64,000 nt of DNA from Falsiroseomonas algicola (GTDB lineage Bacteria > Pseudomonadota > Alphaproteobacteria > Acetobacterales > Acetobacteraceae): positions 1 to 64,000 of the forward strand of contig NZ_JAAIKB010000013.1 in assembly GCF_011040385.1 (NCBI RefSeq), written 5' to 3'. The translations under genes and the position numbers were made by a program. The notes beneath the pieces are model-generated. The model saw nothing but the letters and a program-made list of their open reading frames with translations, was not told where the DNA came from and searched no databases. Each line of letters opens with the position of its first letter. The stretch's first letter is position 1. Of the stretch, positions 8,411 through 17,549 are shown piece by piece.

Positions 8411-8466
8411 ATGGACGTCTGTCCATGTTGCGCCGCGTTGACGCTATGGCGCGGTGCACCATAAAA
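8411..8466 (+). promoter_or_regulatory. Putative sdh operon promoter with upstream palindrome
   Basis: TTGACG (8438-8443), a 17-nt spacer and ATAAAA (8461-8466) make a good sigma70-like promoter in an otherwise GC-rich stretch, about 100 bp upstream of sdhC. Just upstream is a perfect palindrome, atggac-gtct-gtccat (8411-8426), a possible operator for carbon- or iron-linked control of sdh. Confidence 0.5.
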
Positions 8467-8564
8467 GCATCCACAAGGTTGAGCGTGCGCCCCGCCTCGA
8501 CGCCGGGCGCGCCATGAGGAGCGGGCGCCTTATGTCGACAATGCAGGATTCGCGGGAGGCGACC

Positions 8565-8975
8565 ATGATCGGTCGCCGGTCGGACGGCACGCCGGTCAGG
8601 CGGCCGCTGTCGCCGCATCTGCAGGTCTATGACATGCTGCAGATGACCAGCGCGCTGTCGATCAGCCATCGCATCACGGGCGTGATCTGGTCCGTCGGCG
8701 CGGCGGTGATGGTGTGGTGGCTGGTGGCCGCGGCCTCCGGGCCCGAGGCTTTCGGGAACGTCCAGTGGTTCCTGGGCTCCTTCCTCGGCATCCTGTTCCT
8801 GATGGGGCTGACGGGCGCCGCCTGGTTCCACACCCTGGCTGGCATCCGCCACCTGCTGTGGGATGCCGGCTGGGGCTACGACATCCCGACCGTCTACAAG
8901 ACGGGCCGCGCGGTGCTGATCGGCACGGGCGTGCTGACGGCGCTGACTTGGCTCGCGCTGCTGATCTCCTGGTAA
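8565..8975 (+). CDS. sdhC: Succinate dehydrogenase cytochrome b556 subunit (136 aa)
   Basis: Membrane anchor of complex II, carrying haem b and part of the ubiquinone site. RPLSPHLQVYDM leads into SALSISHRITGVIW, the SdhC signature whose His/Arg lie at the haem-quinone site. Three membrane helices follow, and WFHTLAGIRHLLWDAG contains the haem-ligand His region. Several in-frame ATGs lie upstream (8454, 8514, 8532), but only the one at 8565 has a strong Shine-Dalgarno site (gggagg, 8554-8559) and gives normal length. It is the first gene of sdhCDAB, 11 bp before sdhD. Confidence 0.93.
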   Translation: MIGRRSDGTPVRRPLSPHLQVYDMLQMTSALSISHRITGVIWSVGAAVMVWWLVAAASGPEAFGNVQWFLGSFLGILFLMGLTGAAWFHTLAGIRHLLWDAGWGYDIPTVYKTGRAVLIGTGVLTALTWLALLISW

Positions 8976-8986
8976 GGGGCGGAACC

Positions 8987-9394
8987 ATGTCGCATTCGAC
9001 CGGGGAAGCGCCCCGCCAGTCCCAGCTCCGCACGCCGCTCGGCCGCGTGCGCGGCGCGGGTTCCGCCAAGTCCGGCGTCGCGCATTGGTGGGGCCAGCGC
9101 GTCACCTCCATCGCGCTGCTGCCGCTGACGATCTGGTTCATCGCCTCGCTCGCGACCTCCGCCGGCATGCCGCACCATGTGGCGCAGGCCTGGATCGGGC
9201 ATCCGCTGAACGCGGTGCTGCTGCTGGCGCTGATCGGCCTGACCTTCCACCACATCGCGGCCGGGCTGCAGGTGGTGATCGAGGACTACGCGAGCACCGA
9301 GGGTTCCAAGATCGCTGCCGTGCTGGCGGTGAAGTTCGTCTGCGTGCTGCTGGCGCTGGCGGCGGCGCTCGCCGTGCTGCGCATTGCGGTCTGA
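8987..9394 (+). CDS. sdhD: Succinate dehydrogenase hydrophobic anchor subunit (135 aa)
   Basis: Second membrane anchor of complex II. The N-terminal part (TPLGRVRGAGSAKSGVAHWW) matches alphaproteobacterial SdhD, followed by three hydrophobic helices. FHHIAAGLQVVIEDY carries the conserved His and the Asp-Tyr pair near the quinone site. The start ATG follows aaggggcgga. With SdhC it holds the SdhAB catalytic dimer at the cytoplasmic face of the membrane. Confidence 0.93.
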   Translation: MSHSTGEAPRQSQLRTPLGRVRGAGSAKSGVAHWWGQRVTSIALLPLTIWFIASLATSAGMPHHVAQAWIGHPLNAVLLLALIGLTFHHIAAGLQVVIEDYASTEGSKIAAVLAVKFVCVLLALAAALAVLRIAV

Positions 9395-9466
9395 CGCGGC
9401 GACCATAGTTCAAGGCCTGGCGGCGCGGGCTACGGGGCCCCGCCTGATGAATGGACGGCACAGCTG

Positions 9467-11284
9467 ATGAACGCCATCTCGAAGCCCTCGATCGGCAATG
9501 GTGCGTATCGCATCGTCGATCACACCTATGACGTCGTCGTGGTCGGCGCCGGTGGCGCGGGCCTGCGCGCCACCTTCGGCATGGGGGCCTCCGGCCTCAA
9601 GACCGCCTGCATCACCAAGGTCTTCCCGACGCGCTCCCACACCGTCGCCGCGCAGGGCGGCGTCGGCGCCGCGCTCGGCAACATGGGCGAGGATGACTGG
9701 CGCTGGCACATGTACGACACCGTGAAGGGGTCGGACTGGCTGGGTGACCAGGACGCGATCGAGTACATGTGCCGCGAGGCGATCCCGGCGATCATCGAGC
9801 TCGAGCATTTCGGCGTGCCCTTCAGCCGGACCGAGGACGGCAAGATCTACCAGCGCCCCTTCGGCGGCCATATGCAGAACTACGGCAAGACGCCGGCGAT
9901 GCGCGCCTGCGCCGCGGCCGACCGTACCGGCCACGCCATCCTGCACACGCTCTACCAGCAGGCGCTGAAGGCCAATTGCGAATTCTTCGTCGAATACATC
10001 GCCCTCGACCTGATCATGGACGATGAGGGCGCCTGCCGCGGCGTCACCGCCTGGTGCCTGGAGGATGGGTCGCTCCATCGCTTCCGTGCCCAGTCCGTGG
10101 TGCTGGCGACGGGCGGCTACGGCCGCGCCTATTTCTCCTGCACCTCCGCCCATACCTGCACGGGCGATGGCGGCGGCATGGTGCTGCGCGCCGGCCTGCC
10201 GCTGCAGGACAACGAATTCGTCCAGTTCCACCCGACCGGCATCTACGGCTCCGGCTGCCTGGTGACGGAGGGTGCGCGCGGCGAGGGCGGGTACCTCACC
10301 AACTCCGAGGGCGAGCGCTTCATGGAGCGCTACGCACCGACCGCGAAGGACCTGGCGTCCCGCGACGTCGTCTCCCGCGCCATGTCGATGGAGATCCGCG
10401 AAGGCCGCGGCGTCGGCCCGCTGAAGGACCACATCCACCTGCACCTGGAACACCTCGGCGCCGACCTGCTGCATGAACGGCTGCCGGGCATCTCGGAGAC
10501 GGCGAAGATCTTCGCCGGCGTGGACGTGACGAAGGAGCCGATCCCGATGCTCCCGACCGTCCACTACAACATGGGCGGCATCCCCACGAACATCCACACG
10601 GAGGTCCTGAACCCGACGGCGGGCGACCAGGACCGGGTGGTGCGCGGGCTGATGGCGGTGGGCGAGGCCGCCTGCGTCTCCGTCCATGGCGCCAACCGCC
10701 TCGGCACCAACAGCCTGCTCGACCTGGTGGTCTTCGGCCGCGCGGCCGCGCATCGCGCTGCCGAGACGATCAAGCCGGGTGCGACCCAGGCGCCGCTGCC
10801 GCCGGGCGCGGGCGAGGCTTCCTTCGCCCGCTTCGACAAGGTGCGCCACACCAAGGGTTCCTCCAGCGTCGCCGATGTCCGCCTGCAGATGCAGCGGACG
10901 ATGCAGGAACACGCGGCCGTCTTCCGGACCAGCGAGCTGCTGGCCGAGGGCGTGCAGAAGATGAACAAGGTGGCGGCGGGCTACGAGGATATCCGCATCG
11001 CCGACCGCAGCCTGATCTGGAACAGCGACCTGCTGGAGGCGCTGGAGCTGGACAACCTGCTCGGCAACGCGCTGACGACGATCGTCGGTGCCGATGCGCG
11101 CAAGGAAAGCCGCGGCGCGCATGCGCATGAGGATTTCCCGGAGCGCGACGACCAGAACTGGATGAAGCACACCCTCGCCTGGGTCGATGACAAGCGGAAC
11201 GTCAAGCTCGACTACCGCGACGTGAAGATGCGCACGCTCACCAACGAAGTGCAGGTCTTCCCGCCCAAGGCCCGCGTGTACTAG
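9467..11284 (+). CDS. sdhA: Succinate dehydrogenase flavoprotein subunit (605 aa)
   Basis: Catalytic subunit of complex II: it oxidises succinate to fumarate in the TCA cycle and passes electrons through FAD to SdhB. The FAD Rossmann motif [17 protein letters not shown] is at about residues 23-39. The His that covalently binds FAD is in [11 protein letters not shown]. Substrate motifs include [13 protein letters not shown] and TEGARGEGG (active-site Arg), plus [19 protein letters not shown] near the C-terminal third. Length is typical. The start at 9467 follows a 72-bp gap after sdhD; the next gene, sdhB, starts 14 bp after its stop. Confidence 0.97.
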   Translation: MNAISKPSIGNGAYRIVDHTYDVVVVGAGGAGLRATFGMGASGLKTACITKVFPTRSHTVAAQGGVGAALGNMGEDDWRWHMYDTVKGSDWLGDQDAIEYMCREAIPAIIELEHFGVPFSRTEDGKIYQRPFGGHMQNYGKTPAMRACAAADRTGHAILHTLYQQALKANCEFFVEYIALDLIMDDEGACRGVTAWCLEDGSLHRFRAQSVVLATGGYGRAYFSCTSAHTCTGDGGGMVLRAGLPLQDNEFVQFHPTGIYGSGCLVTEGARGEGGYLTNSEGERFMERYAPTAKDLASRDVVSRAMSMEIREGRGVGPLKDHIHLHLEHLGADLLHERLPGISETAKIFAGVDVTKEPIPMLPTVHYNMGGIPTNIHTEVLNPTAGDQDRVVRGLMAVGEAACVSVHGANRLGTNSLLDLVVFGRAAAHRAAETIKPGATQAPLPPGAGEASFARFDKVRHTKGSSSVADVRLQMQRTMQEHAAVFRTSELLAEGVQKMNKVAAGYEDIRIADRSLIWNSDLLEALELDNLLGNALTTIVGADARKESRGAHAHEDFPERDDQNWMKHTLAWVDDKRNVKLDYRDVKMRTLTNEVQVFPPKARVY

Positions 11285-11298
11285 GAGCCCGATGGATC

Positions 11299-12081
11299 AT
11301 GGCTACCTTTACGCTGCCCAAGAACTCCACGATCTCGAAGGGCAAGCACTATCCCGCGCCGCATGGCGCGAAGAAGGTGCGGAGCTTCAAGATCTATCGC
11401 TGGGATCCCGATAGCGGGGAGAACCCGCGCACGGATACCTATGACATCGACCTCGATGCCTGCGGGCCGATGGTTCTTGATGCCCTCATCAAGATCAAGA
11501 ACGAGGTGGACACCACGCTGACCTTCCGGCGGTCCTGCCGGGAGGGCATCTGCGGCTCCTGCTCGATGAACATCGACGGGCTGAACACGCTCGCCTGCCT
11601 GAAGCCGATCGAGGATGTGACGGGCGAGGTGAAGATCCACCCGCTGCCGCACATGCCGGTGGTGAAGGATTTGGTGCCGGACCTCAGCCAGATCTACGCG
11701 CAGCTCCGCAGCGTCGAGCCCTGGCTGAAGGCCGATACGCCCCCGCCGCCGGATGGGGAGCGGCTGCAGTCGAAGGAGGAGCGGGCGAAGCTCGACGGCC
11801 TCTGGGAATGCATCCTCTGCTTCTGCTGCTCGACCGCCTGCCCCTCTTACTGGTGGAACGGCGACCGGTATCTCGGCCCGGCCGTGCTGCTGCAGGCCTA
11901 TCGCTGGATCGCGGACAGCCGCGACGAGGCGACGGGCGAGCGGCTGGATGCGCTGGAGGATCCCTTCAAGCTCTATCGCTGCCACACCATCATGAACTGC
12001 GCCCGCACCTGCCCGAAGGGTCTGAATCCGGGCCAGGCGATCGGCGAGATCAAGAAGATGCTGGCCGAGCGCCAGGTCTGA
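11299..12081 (+). CDS. sdhB: Succinate dehydrogenase iron-sulfur subunit (260 aa)
   Basis: Electron-transfer subunit of complex II with three Fe-S centres. The [2Fe-2S] ferredoxin motif [16 protein letters not shown] is at about residues 79-94. The dicluster domain shows [16 protein letters not shown] and later [18 protein letters not shown], providing the [4Fe-4S] and [3Fe-4S] ligands. Length is typical. It is the last gene of sdhCDAB, followed by a strong terminator. Confidence 0.97.
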   Translation: MATFTLPKNSTISKGKHYPAPHGAKKVRSFKIYRWDPDSGENPRTDTYDIDLDACGPMVLDALIKIKNEVDTTLTFRRSCREGICGSCSMNIDGLNTLACLKPIEDVTGEVKIHPLPHMPVVKDLVPDLSQIYAQLRSVEPWLKADTPPPPDGERLQSKEERAKLDGLWECILCFCCSTACPSYWWNGDRYLGPAVLLQAYRWIADSRDEATGERLDALEDPFKLYRCHTIMNCARTCPKGLNPGQAIGEIKKMLAERQV

Positions 12082-12103
12082 CCGACCAGCGACCGATGAG
12101 CGG

Positions 12104-12131
12104 AAGGGCCCGCCGGCAACGGCGGGCCCTT
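12104..12131. terminator. Strong hairpin terminator after sdhB
   Basis: The arms aagggcccgccg (12104-12115) and cggcgggccctt (12120-12131) pair perfectly around loop gcaa, followed by tcgcgttt. It lies between sdhB and the convergent TauE-like gene, so it may serve both strands. Confidence 0.8.
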
Positions 12132-12138
12132 TCGCGTT

Positions 12139-12888
12139 TCAGCGCAGATACGGATCGAGCAGCGGCAGCGACAGCAGGGCGGAGGCCGCGATCATCGCGT
12201 AGCAGGCGCGGCGGAAGACCACCGGCGACATGACGGTGAAGAGGCGCGTGCCGACCCAGGTGCCGAAGGCATAGACCGGCCCCGCCACGACCAGCGGGCC
12301 CAGCAGCGCCGCGCTGAACAGGCCGGCGATGGCGAAGCCCGCCGCGGTCAGGAATCCGCTGGCCGCGAGGAACAGGTTGAACACGGCGCGCAGCTTCGCG
12401 GGCGGCAGGTGGCGGCCGAGCAGCCAGGCCATCACCGGCGGGCCGGGCACCAGCGCGACGCCGGCCAGCACGCCGGCCACGGCGCCGACGCCGACGGAGG
12501 CACCGCGATGCACCGTGGCCGGGAAGCGCAGGCCCGAGGCCGCCAGCGCCAGCAGCGCCAGGATCACGCCGGCCACCAGCCAGCGCAGCGCCAGGGGGGC
12601 CGCCATCGCCAGCAGCCCGATGCCGAAGGGCAGGCCCGCCAGCACGCCGAGGCTGAGCCAACCGACCTCCCGCTTGTCCGCCAGCGGCCAGGCACCGCGC
12701 AGCAGCAGGATCATCGGCACGAAGTCGATCACCAGCAGCAGTGGCGCCGCCAGCCGCGGCCCGATGGCGAAGGCCGCCAGCGGCATGAAGACCAGCGCCG
12801 CGCCGAAGCCCGAAAAGCCCCGCGCCACGCCGCTGGCCAGCGAAGCCAGGACCAGGGCGGCGAGCGGGATGCCCTCCGGGATCGTCAT
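12139..12888 (-). CDS. TauE/SafE family membrane permease (249 aa)
   Basis: Putative anion exporter of the TauE/SafE family (DUF81). About eight hydrophobic helices are visible. The family-type glycine motif GVARGFSGFGAALVFMP lies in helix 1 and a second repeat starts near GAVAGVLAGVALVPGPPVMAW. This family is linked to sulfite, sulfonate or other organic anion export; the substrate here is unknown. The ATG at 12888 overlaps the stop of the upstream DUF938 gene by 4 nt, so translation is probably coupled. A second, unrelated-looking TauE gene lies at 20598. Confidence 0.85.
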   Translation of the reverse strand: MTIPEGIPLAALVLASLASGVARGFSGFGAALVFMPLAAFAIGPRLAAPLLLVIDFVPMILLLRGAWPLADKREVGWLSLGVLAGLPFGIGLLAMAAPLALRWLVAGVILALLALAASGLRFPATVHRGASVGVGAVAGVLAGVALVPGPPVMAWLLGRHLPPAKLRAVFNLFLAASGFLTAAGFAIAGLFSAALLGPLVVAGPVYAFGTWVGTRLFTVMSPVVFRRACYAMIAASALLSLPLLDPYLR

Positions 12889-13481
12889 GCCCGGCGGAAG
12901 GCGACGACCAGGTTGTTGGCCGGCATGGACGTGACCTCGGGCGGGCCGAAGCCCTGCATGGCGGCCAGCGCCGCCACCGCCTCCAGATGGCGCAGCCCCC
13001 AGGCGGGGTCGCGGGCGTTGAGGCTGGCGTCGAACTCCTCGTTGCTGGGCGCGGTCGGCACGCCGTCCTGGCGGTAGGGGCCGTAGAGGATCAGGGGCGC
13101 GCCCGCTGGCAACGCGCGGGCGGCGCCGCGCATCAGGCCCTCGGTCGCCGCCCAGGGGGCGATGTGGATCATGTTGATGCAGAGCACCGCATCCGCGGCC
13201 GGCACCGGCCAGGCCGCGCCGGCATCCATCGCGATCGGCGCCCGCACATTCGGCAGGCCCTGGCACCAGGCGGCGATGCTGGCGCGGTTCTCGGGGTCGA
13301 GGTCCGTCGGCTGCCAGTCCAGCGCAGGCAGCGCCGCGGCGAAATGGGCGCAATGCTCCCCGGTGCCGCTGGCCACCTCCAGCACCAGGCCGGACGGCGG
13401 CAGCAGGCGGCGGAGTTCGGCCAGGATGGGGTCGCGGTTGCGCAGCGTGGCGGGGGCGTATCGGCGCGGGTCGTCGCTCAT
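12885..13481 (-). CDS. DUF938 SAM-dependent methyltransferase-like protein (198 aa)
   Basis: Class I methyltransferase-like protein. RYAPATLRNRDPIL followed by GLVLEVASGTGEHCAHFA gives the SAM-binding glycine motif, then LDWQPTDLDPEN (acidic residue for the ribose) and AVLCINMIHIAPW. These match the DUF938 family of about 200 residues. The methyl acceptor is not known. The ATG at 13481 was chosen because the next possible start lies in a less family-like extension. It forms a two-gene unit with the TauE permease and is divergent from the DUF2171 gene. Confidence 0.85.
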   Translation of the reverse strand: MSDDPRRYAPATLRNRDPILAELRRLLPPSGLVLEVASGTGEHCAHFAAALPALDWQPTDLDPENRASIAAWCQGLPNVRAPIAMDAGAAWPVPAADAVLCINMIHIAPWAATEGLMRGAARALPAGAPLILYGPYRQDGVPTAPSNEEFDASLNARDPAWGLRHLEAVAALAAMQGFGPPEVTSMPANNLVVAFRRA

Positions 13482-13584
13482 GCCCCTGGCATCCGCCCGC
13501 GACGGCCGCAGGTCAACGGGCAACCGCGCCGGCCGCTCCCCGTTCCTTCCCCGCGCCGCGATGGGCGGCGGAGGAGGATACGCC

Positions 13585-14022
13585 ATGACGCATCACGCGC
13601 TGCACCAGGTGCAGGAACACATGAAGGTCGTCGGCAGCGATGGGGAGGAGGTCGGCACCGTCGATCACCTCGATGGCGACCGCATCAAGCTGACGCGGGA
13701 CGAAAGCGGCCAGCACCACTTCCTGCCGGGCGAGGCCGTGGCCTCGGTCAGCGATGGGCAGGTGCGGCTTTCCATGCCGGCGGCGCAGGCCAAGCGGCAG
13801 TGGCAGGCAGAGCAGATGAATCCCGCCATGAACCCGTCCATGACCGGCGCCACCCAGGGCCAGCGCACCATGCTGGGCGCGGCCGAGGCCGGGCGCGGCG
13901 GCGGGCAGCACCAGGGTCAGCACGGCATGTCGCAGAAGCAGGGCGACAAGCCCGTGGTCGGCGGCGAGGGTGGGGCGAATGATGCCACCGGCGGCACGGG
14001 CAGGACGCGCGACCCGATCTGA
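13585..14022 (+). CDS. DUF2171-like protein with Gln/Gly-rich tail (145 aa)
   Basis: The N-terminal part of about 70 residues (VQEHMKVVGSDGEEVGTVDH, then IKLTRDESGQHHFLPGE) matches the DUF2171/PRC-barrel-like fold of small stress-related proteins. The remaining half is low-complexity, rich in Gln, Gly and Met, and probably disordered. No signal peptide is present. The ATG has a very good ribosome site (ggaggagg, 13571-13578). Function is unknown. Confidence 0.7.
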   Translation: MTHHALHQVQEHMKVVGSDGEEVGTVDHLDGDRIKLTRDESGQHHFLPGEAVASVSDGQVRLSMPAAQAKRQWQAEQMNPAMNPSMTGATQGQRTMLGAAEAGRGGGQHQGQHGMSQKQGDKPVVGGEGGANDATGGTGRTRDPI

Positions 14023-14129
14023 CAGGCGCGGGAGCCAGGGGCGGCAACCGATTGCATCCCCTGGCCTTTCCGGGCCATCCTTCCTGCTCCCGGTGGCCAT
14101 CGGAAGAGCGCACCGGAAGGGAGAGATAC

Positions 14130-15365
14130 ATGGTCCGCACCTCGTTGCTGGCGGCCGGCTTCCTCGCCGCGCTGGCCACCTTGCCGTCCCTCGGGCCTGC
14201 CTTCGCGCAGGCCCCTGCCCCCGCCCCGGTGCCCGGATGGGCGGTCGGGCGGCCCGAAGGCTCCACCCTCGCCCCCCATGCGCCGCGCCTGACGGTGACG
14301 CCGGCGGACCAGGTGCCGGTCGGCGCGCTGCGCCTGCCGCCGGGCTTCCAGGCCGAGATCTACGCGCATGGCATCCCCGGCGCGCGGATGATGGCGGAGG
14401 GGCCGAACGGCACGATCTTCGCCGGCTCCCGCGCCATCGGCCGGGTCTATGCCGTCCGCCGCAACGCCGACGGCACGACGCGCACCAGCATCGTGGCGCA
14501 GGGCCTGGCGCAGCCGAACGGGCTGGTCATGGTCGGCAACAGCCTGTTCGTCATCGCGGTCAACCGCGTGCTGCGCTACGACAACATCGAGGCCAACCTC
14601 GACAACGTGCCGGCGCCGGTCGAACTCACCGCCGCCTTCGGCCTGCCGACGGAGCAGGAGCACGCCGGCAACCACCACTGGAAATTCGCGTCGCTCGGCC
14701 CGGATGGCCGGATCTATACGAATGTCGGCGTGAACTGCAACGTCTGCGAAACGGACCGCGACAAGTTCGCCCTCCTCGTCTCCTTCAACCCGGATGGCAG
14801 CGACCGGCGGATCGAGGCGCGCGGCGTGCGCAACAGCGTCGGCATGGCGCATCACCCCGTGACGCGCGAGCTCTGGGCCACCAATAATGGCCGTGACTGG
14901 GCGGGGAATGACTGGCCGAACGACACGCTGCATCGCATCCGGCGCAGCGGGGAGGATCACGGCTTCCCCTTCTGCTCCGCCGGCAGCGCGGACCCGCAAT
15001 TCAATGGCGGCCGCGCCTGCAGCGAATTCGTCCAGCCCGCGGCGCTGCTCGGCCCGCACACCGCCGCCCTCGGCATGCGCTTCTACACCGGCACCATGTT
15101 CCCGGAGCAGTACCGCAACCAGATCTTCATCGCCCGCCGCGGGTCCTGGAATCGGGAGAGGCTTTCGGGCTTCGACGTCGCGGTGGCGCATCTGGACGCG
15201 CAGGGCAACGTGACGCGGGTGGAGGAATTCATGACCGGGCTGCGTGACGACGCCAACCAGCGCTTCCTCGGCCGTCCGGTGGATGTGCAGGTGGCGCGCG
15301 ATGGCGCGCTGCTGGTGGCGGATGAGCAGATGGGTGCGATCTACCGCATCACCTATCGCCAGTGA
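14130..15365 (+). CDS. PQQ-dependent sugar dehydrogenase-like protein, secreted (411 aa)
   Basis: Periplasmic beta-propeller protein related to soluble aldose/sorbosone dehydrogenases. The signal peptide is MVRTSLLAAGFLAALATLP up to AFAQ (about residue 27). Propeller features include LRLPPGFQAEIYAHGIPGAR, AGNHHWKFASLGPDGRIY, NSVGMAHHPVTRELWATNNG, WPNDTLHRI and LGRPVDVQVARDGALLVADE. NCNVC in the middle could form a disulfide. It probably oxidises a sugar or alcohol and passes electrons to the dihaem cytochrome c encoded next, whose GTG overlaps this stop. The start has ggaagggag upstream. Substrate and actual PQQ use are inferred. Confidence 0.85.
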   Translation: MVRTSLLAAGFLAALATLPSLGPAFAQAPAPAPVPGWAVGRPEGSTLAPHAPRLTVTPADQVPVGALRLPPGFQAEIYAHGIPGARMMAEGPNGTIFAGSRAIGRVYAVRRNADGTTRTSIVAQGLAQPNGLVMVGNSLFVIAVNRVLRYDNIEANLDNVPAPVELTAAFGLPTEQEHAGNHHWKFASLGPDGRIYTNVGVNCNVCETDRDKFALLVSFNPDGSDRRIEARGVRNSVGMAHHPVTRELWATNNGRDWAGNDWPNDTLHRIRRSGEDHGFPFCSAGSADPQFNGGRACSEFVQPAALLGPHTAALGMRFYTGTMFPEQYRNQIFIARRGSWNRERLSGFDVAVAHLDAQGNVTRVEEFMTGLRDDANQRFLGRPVDVQVARDGALLVADEQMGAIYRITYRQ

Positions 15366-15952
15366 CCCTGTTCCGACTTCTCGCGGCGGCCCTTCTGGCC
15401 GCCGCGTTCTCCGTGAGTGCCGAGGCCGCGGACCCGCGGCGGGGCGCCGACCTCGCCGCGCATCGTTGCGTGAACTGCCATGGCGACAATGGCCGCAGCC
15501 AGACGCCGGGCGTGCCCTCCCTCGCGGGGCAGCCGGCCGATTTCATCACCGTGCAGATGATCCTGCTGCGGGAAGGCATCCGCCAGGCACCGGCGATGAA
15601 CCCCTTCGCGCAGGGCGTGCCGGACCAGGACATCGAGGACCTGGCCGCCTTCTTCGCCAGCCTGCCGCCCGGCCCGCCCGATGACCGCGCGCCGAAGGAC
15701 GAGGCGCTGTTCGCCGCCGGCCAGGCGCTGGCGGGGCCGCGGCATTGTGCCACCTGCCATGTCGCCGACTATGGCGGCCGGGCCCAGATCCCCCGCGTGG
15801 CGGCGCAGCGGGAGGAATACCTGGTGCACGCCATGACGGAATACCGGGACGGCAAGCGGGCCGGCGTGGACACGCAGATGAACAGCGCCGTGGTGGGTCT
15901 CAGCAACGCCCATATCGCGGCGCTGGCGCATTACCTCGCGCATCTGGATTGA
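15362..15952 (+). CDS. Dihaem c-type cytochrome, secreted (196 aa)
   Basis: Two CXXCH sites, CVNCH at about residue 37 and CATCH at about residue 129, show a dihaem cytochrome c. The signal peptide is VTLFRLLAAALLAAAFSVSA. Likely methionine ligands lie in the QTPGVPSLAGQPADFITVQM region and the equivalent part of the second half (VDTQMNSAVVGL). The GTG start overlaps the stop of the sugar dehydrogenase by 4 nt, so the two are translated together and this cytochrome is probably its electron acceptor. The start is secure from overlap and signal peptide. Confidence 0.9.
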   Translation: MTLFRLLAAALLAAAFSVSAEAADPRRGADLAAHRCVNCHGDNGRSQTPGVPSLAGQPADFITVQMILLREGIRQAPAMNPFAQGVPDQDIEDLAAFFASLPPGPPDDRAPKDEALFAAGQALAGPRHCATCHVADYGGRAQIPRVAAQREEYLVHAMTEYRDGKRAGVDTQMNSAVVGLSNAHIAALAHYLAHLD

Positions 15953-15986
15953 CCGACCGGGGGCATGGCCCCCGGCGATCATGTTA

Positions 15987-15996
15987 TGGTATGCCA
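15987..15996. promoter_or_regulatory. Putative FCD/GntR operator upstream of the AA_synth gene
   Basis: TGGTATGCCA, nearly palindromic, lies 26 bp upstream of the ATG at 16022 in a relatively AT-rich patch (atgttatggtatgccaaact). Its exact reverse complement lies in front of the Bug receptor gene at 18589. FCD-type GntR regulators often bind TGGTATACCA-like palindromes. A shorter cggtat follows at 16002. Confidence 0.55.
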
Positions 15997-16021
15997 AACT
16001 CCGGTATCGGAGTTCAGCGCC

Positions 16022-16609
16022 ATGGCCTTCACCCCCCGCAAGATCGTCACCCATGCCGAGACCACCTTCATCGAGGGTGGCAAGGCCGCGCCCGTGCCGC
16101 TGCGGCTGTTCGGCGCGGCCGCGGTGCTGGCCAACCCCTGGGCCGGCCGCGGCTTCGTGGAGGACCTGAAGCCCGGGATCCACGCCATCGCGCCCCTGCT
16201 GGGGGAGATGCTGACGGCGGAGATCATCCGCCTGGCCGGGTCCGGGGAGGCGGTAGAGGGCTATGGCAAGGCCGCCATCGTCGGCACGGCAGGCGAGGTG
16301 GAACACGCCTCCGCCCTGATCCACACGCTGCGCTTCGGCAACCACTTCCGCCGCGCGGTCGGCGCGCGCAGCTACCTCTCCTTCACCAATTTCCGCGGCG
16401 GGCCGGGCACGCCCATCGTCATCCCGCTGATGGACAAGCTGGATGAGGGGCGGCGGTCCCACTACCTGACGGTCCACTTCGCCATCCCCGATGCGCCGGC
16501 GCCGGATGAGATCGTGGTGGCGCTCGGCGCTTCCATCGGCGGGCGGCCGCATCACCGCATCGGCGACCGGTACCAGGACCTCAAGGAACTCGGCGATACG
16601 CAGGGCTGA
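16022..16609 (+). CDS. Amino acid synthesis (DUF1185, AA_synth) family protein (195 aa)
   Basis: Matches the AA_synth/DUF1185 family by its start RKIVTHAETTFIEGGKAAP, the block AAVLANPWAGRGFVEDL and GYGKAAIVGTAGEVEHASAL. The biochemical role is not well defined and the family name is historical. It appears in catabolic clusters next to hydrolases and Bug receptors. The ATG at 16022 is chosen over 15965 from the family start. The next gene, a hydrolase, begins 7 bp after the stop, so they form an operon. The TGGTATGCCA motif upstream suggests control by the FCD regulator at 18686. Confidence 0.82.
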   Translation: MAFTPRKIVTHAETTFIEGGKAAPVPLRLFGAAAVLANPWAGRGFVEDLKPGIHAIAPLLGEMLTAEIIRLAGSGEAVEGYGKAAIVGTAGEVEHASALIHTLRFGNHFRRAVGARSYLSFTNFRGGPGTPIVIPLMDKLDEGRRSHYLTVHFAIPDAPAPDEIVVALGASIGGRPHHRIGDRYQDLKELGDTQG

Positions 16610-16616
16610 GCCGGAG

Positions 16617-17387
16617 ATGGGCAAGCTCGCCTTCCGCCGCGCGGGCACAGGCCCGGCGCTGCTGCTGCTGCATGGCGTCGGGCTGGATGGCAGCGTCTGG
16701 GCGCCGCAGGTCGCGCATTTCAGGGTGACGCATGACGTGGTGGTGCCGGACATGCTGGGCCATGGCGGCAGCGACCTGCCGCCGGAGCAGCCGGAACTCG
16801 CGGACTACAGCGACGCCGTGCTGGCGCTGATGGACGAACTCGGCATCGCGCAGGCCGCTGTGGTCGGCCATTCCATGGGGGCGATGCTGGCGCTGGACCT
16901 GGCGCTGCGCCATCCCGGCCGCGTCAGCCGCGTGGTGGCGATGAACGCGGTCTTCCGCCGATCCCCCGCCCAGCGCGCGGCGGTGGAGGCGCGGGCGGCG
17001 AGCCTGGAGGGGGTGGGCGAAGCCGCCAGTTCCGCCGCCACCATCGCGCGCTGGTTCGGCGACCCCATCCCGCCCGCGCTGCAGGACAGCGCCGTGCTGC
17101 TGCGGGACCTGCTGGCCCGGGTGGACCGGGAGGGGTATGCGCGGACCTACCGCCTGTTCGCACGGATCGACGAGGCACATGCGGCGGCGCTGCCCGGACT
17201 CGCCATGCCGGCGCTGTTCCTGACCGGGGAGCATGACCCGAACTCCACCCCCGCCATGTCCCAGGCCATGGCGGCGCTCGCCCCGCGGGGCCGGGCGGAG
17301 GTGCTGGCGGGGGAACGGCACATGATGGCCATGGCCGCCCCGGCCCTGGTGAACGAGAGCCTGGCGCGCTTCCTCGGCGAGAGATAA
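16617..17387 (+). CDS. Alpha/beta hydrolase (256 aa)
   Basis: Soluble alpha/beta-hydrolase fold enzyme. The oxyanion region is LLLLHGVGLDGSVW. The nucleophile elbow GHSMG is at about residues 83-87, the acid is in LTGEHDPNS and the general base His is in GERHMMAM, so the triad is complete. Carboxyesterase or enol-lactone hydrolase activity is plausible, since similar proteins sit with AA_synth genes in aromatic or organic-acid catabolism. The ATG at 16617 lies 7 bp after the AA_synth stop, so the two are cotranscribed. Confidence 0.85.
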   Translation: MGKLAFRRAGTGPALLLLHGVGLDGSVWAPQVAHFRVTHDVVVPDMLGHGGSDLPPEQPELADYSDAVLALMDELGIAQAAVVGHSMGAMLALDLALRHPGRVSRVVAMNAVFRRSPAQRAAVEARAASLEGVGEAASSAATIARWFGDPIPPALQDSAVLLRDLLARVDREGYARTYRLFARIDEAHAAALPGLAMPALFLTGEHDPNSTPAMSQAMAALAPRGRAEVLAGERHMMAMAAPALVNESLARFLGER

Positions 17388-17411
17388 CAGCGGCACGACG
17401 GAGTGACATGC

Positions 17412-17544
17412 GGCCGGCGAAGCCGGCCGAGGCCGCGAAGGCGGCCCGCCGCCTATGCGGCGCAGCTAAGCTCGCGGAGCGAGCGCCGGCGATTGAGGCA
17501 CGGAAAGGCAATACCAACGAGTCGCTGCAAGCGGCCGTTGGTAT
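17412..17544. repeat. Cluster of four short palindromes
   Basis: Consecutive mini-hairpins: ggccggc-gaa-gccggcc (17412-17428), ggccgc-gaag-gcggcc (17431-17446), gctcgc-gga-gcgagc (17470-17484) and ataccaacg/cgttggtat (17511-17519, 17536-17544). They fill the 162-bp gap between the convergent hydrolase and Bug genes, probably ending transcription from both sides. The style matches clusters near 4601 and 43605. No gene is seen. Confidence 0.55.
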
Positions 17545-17549
17545 GACGC

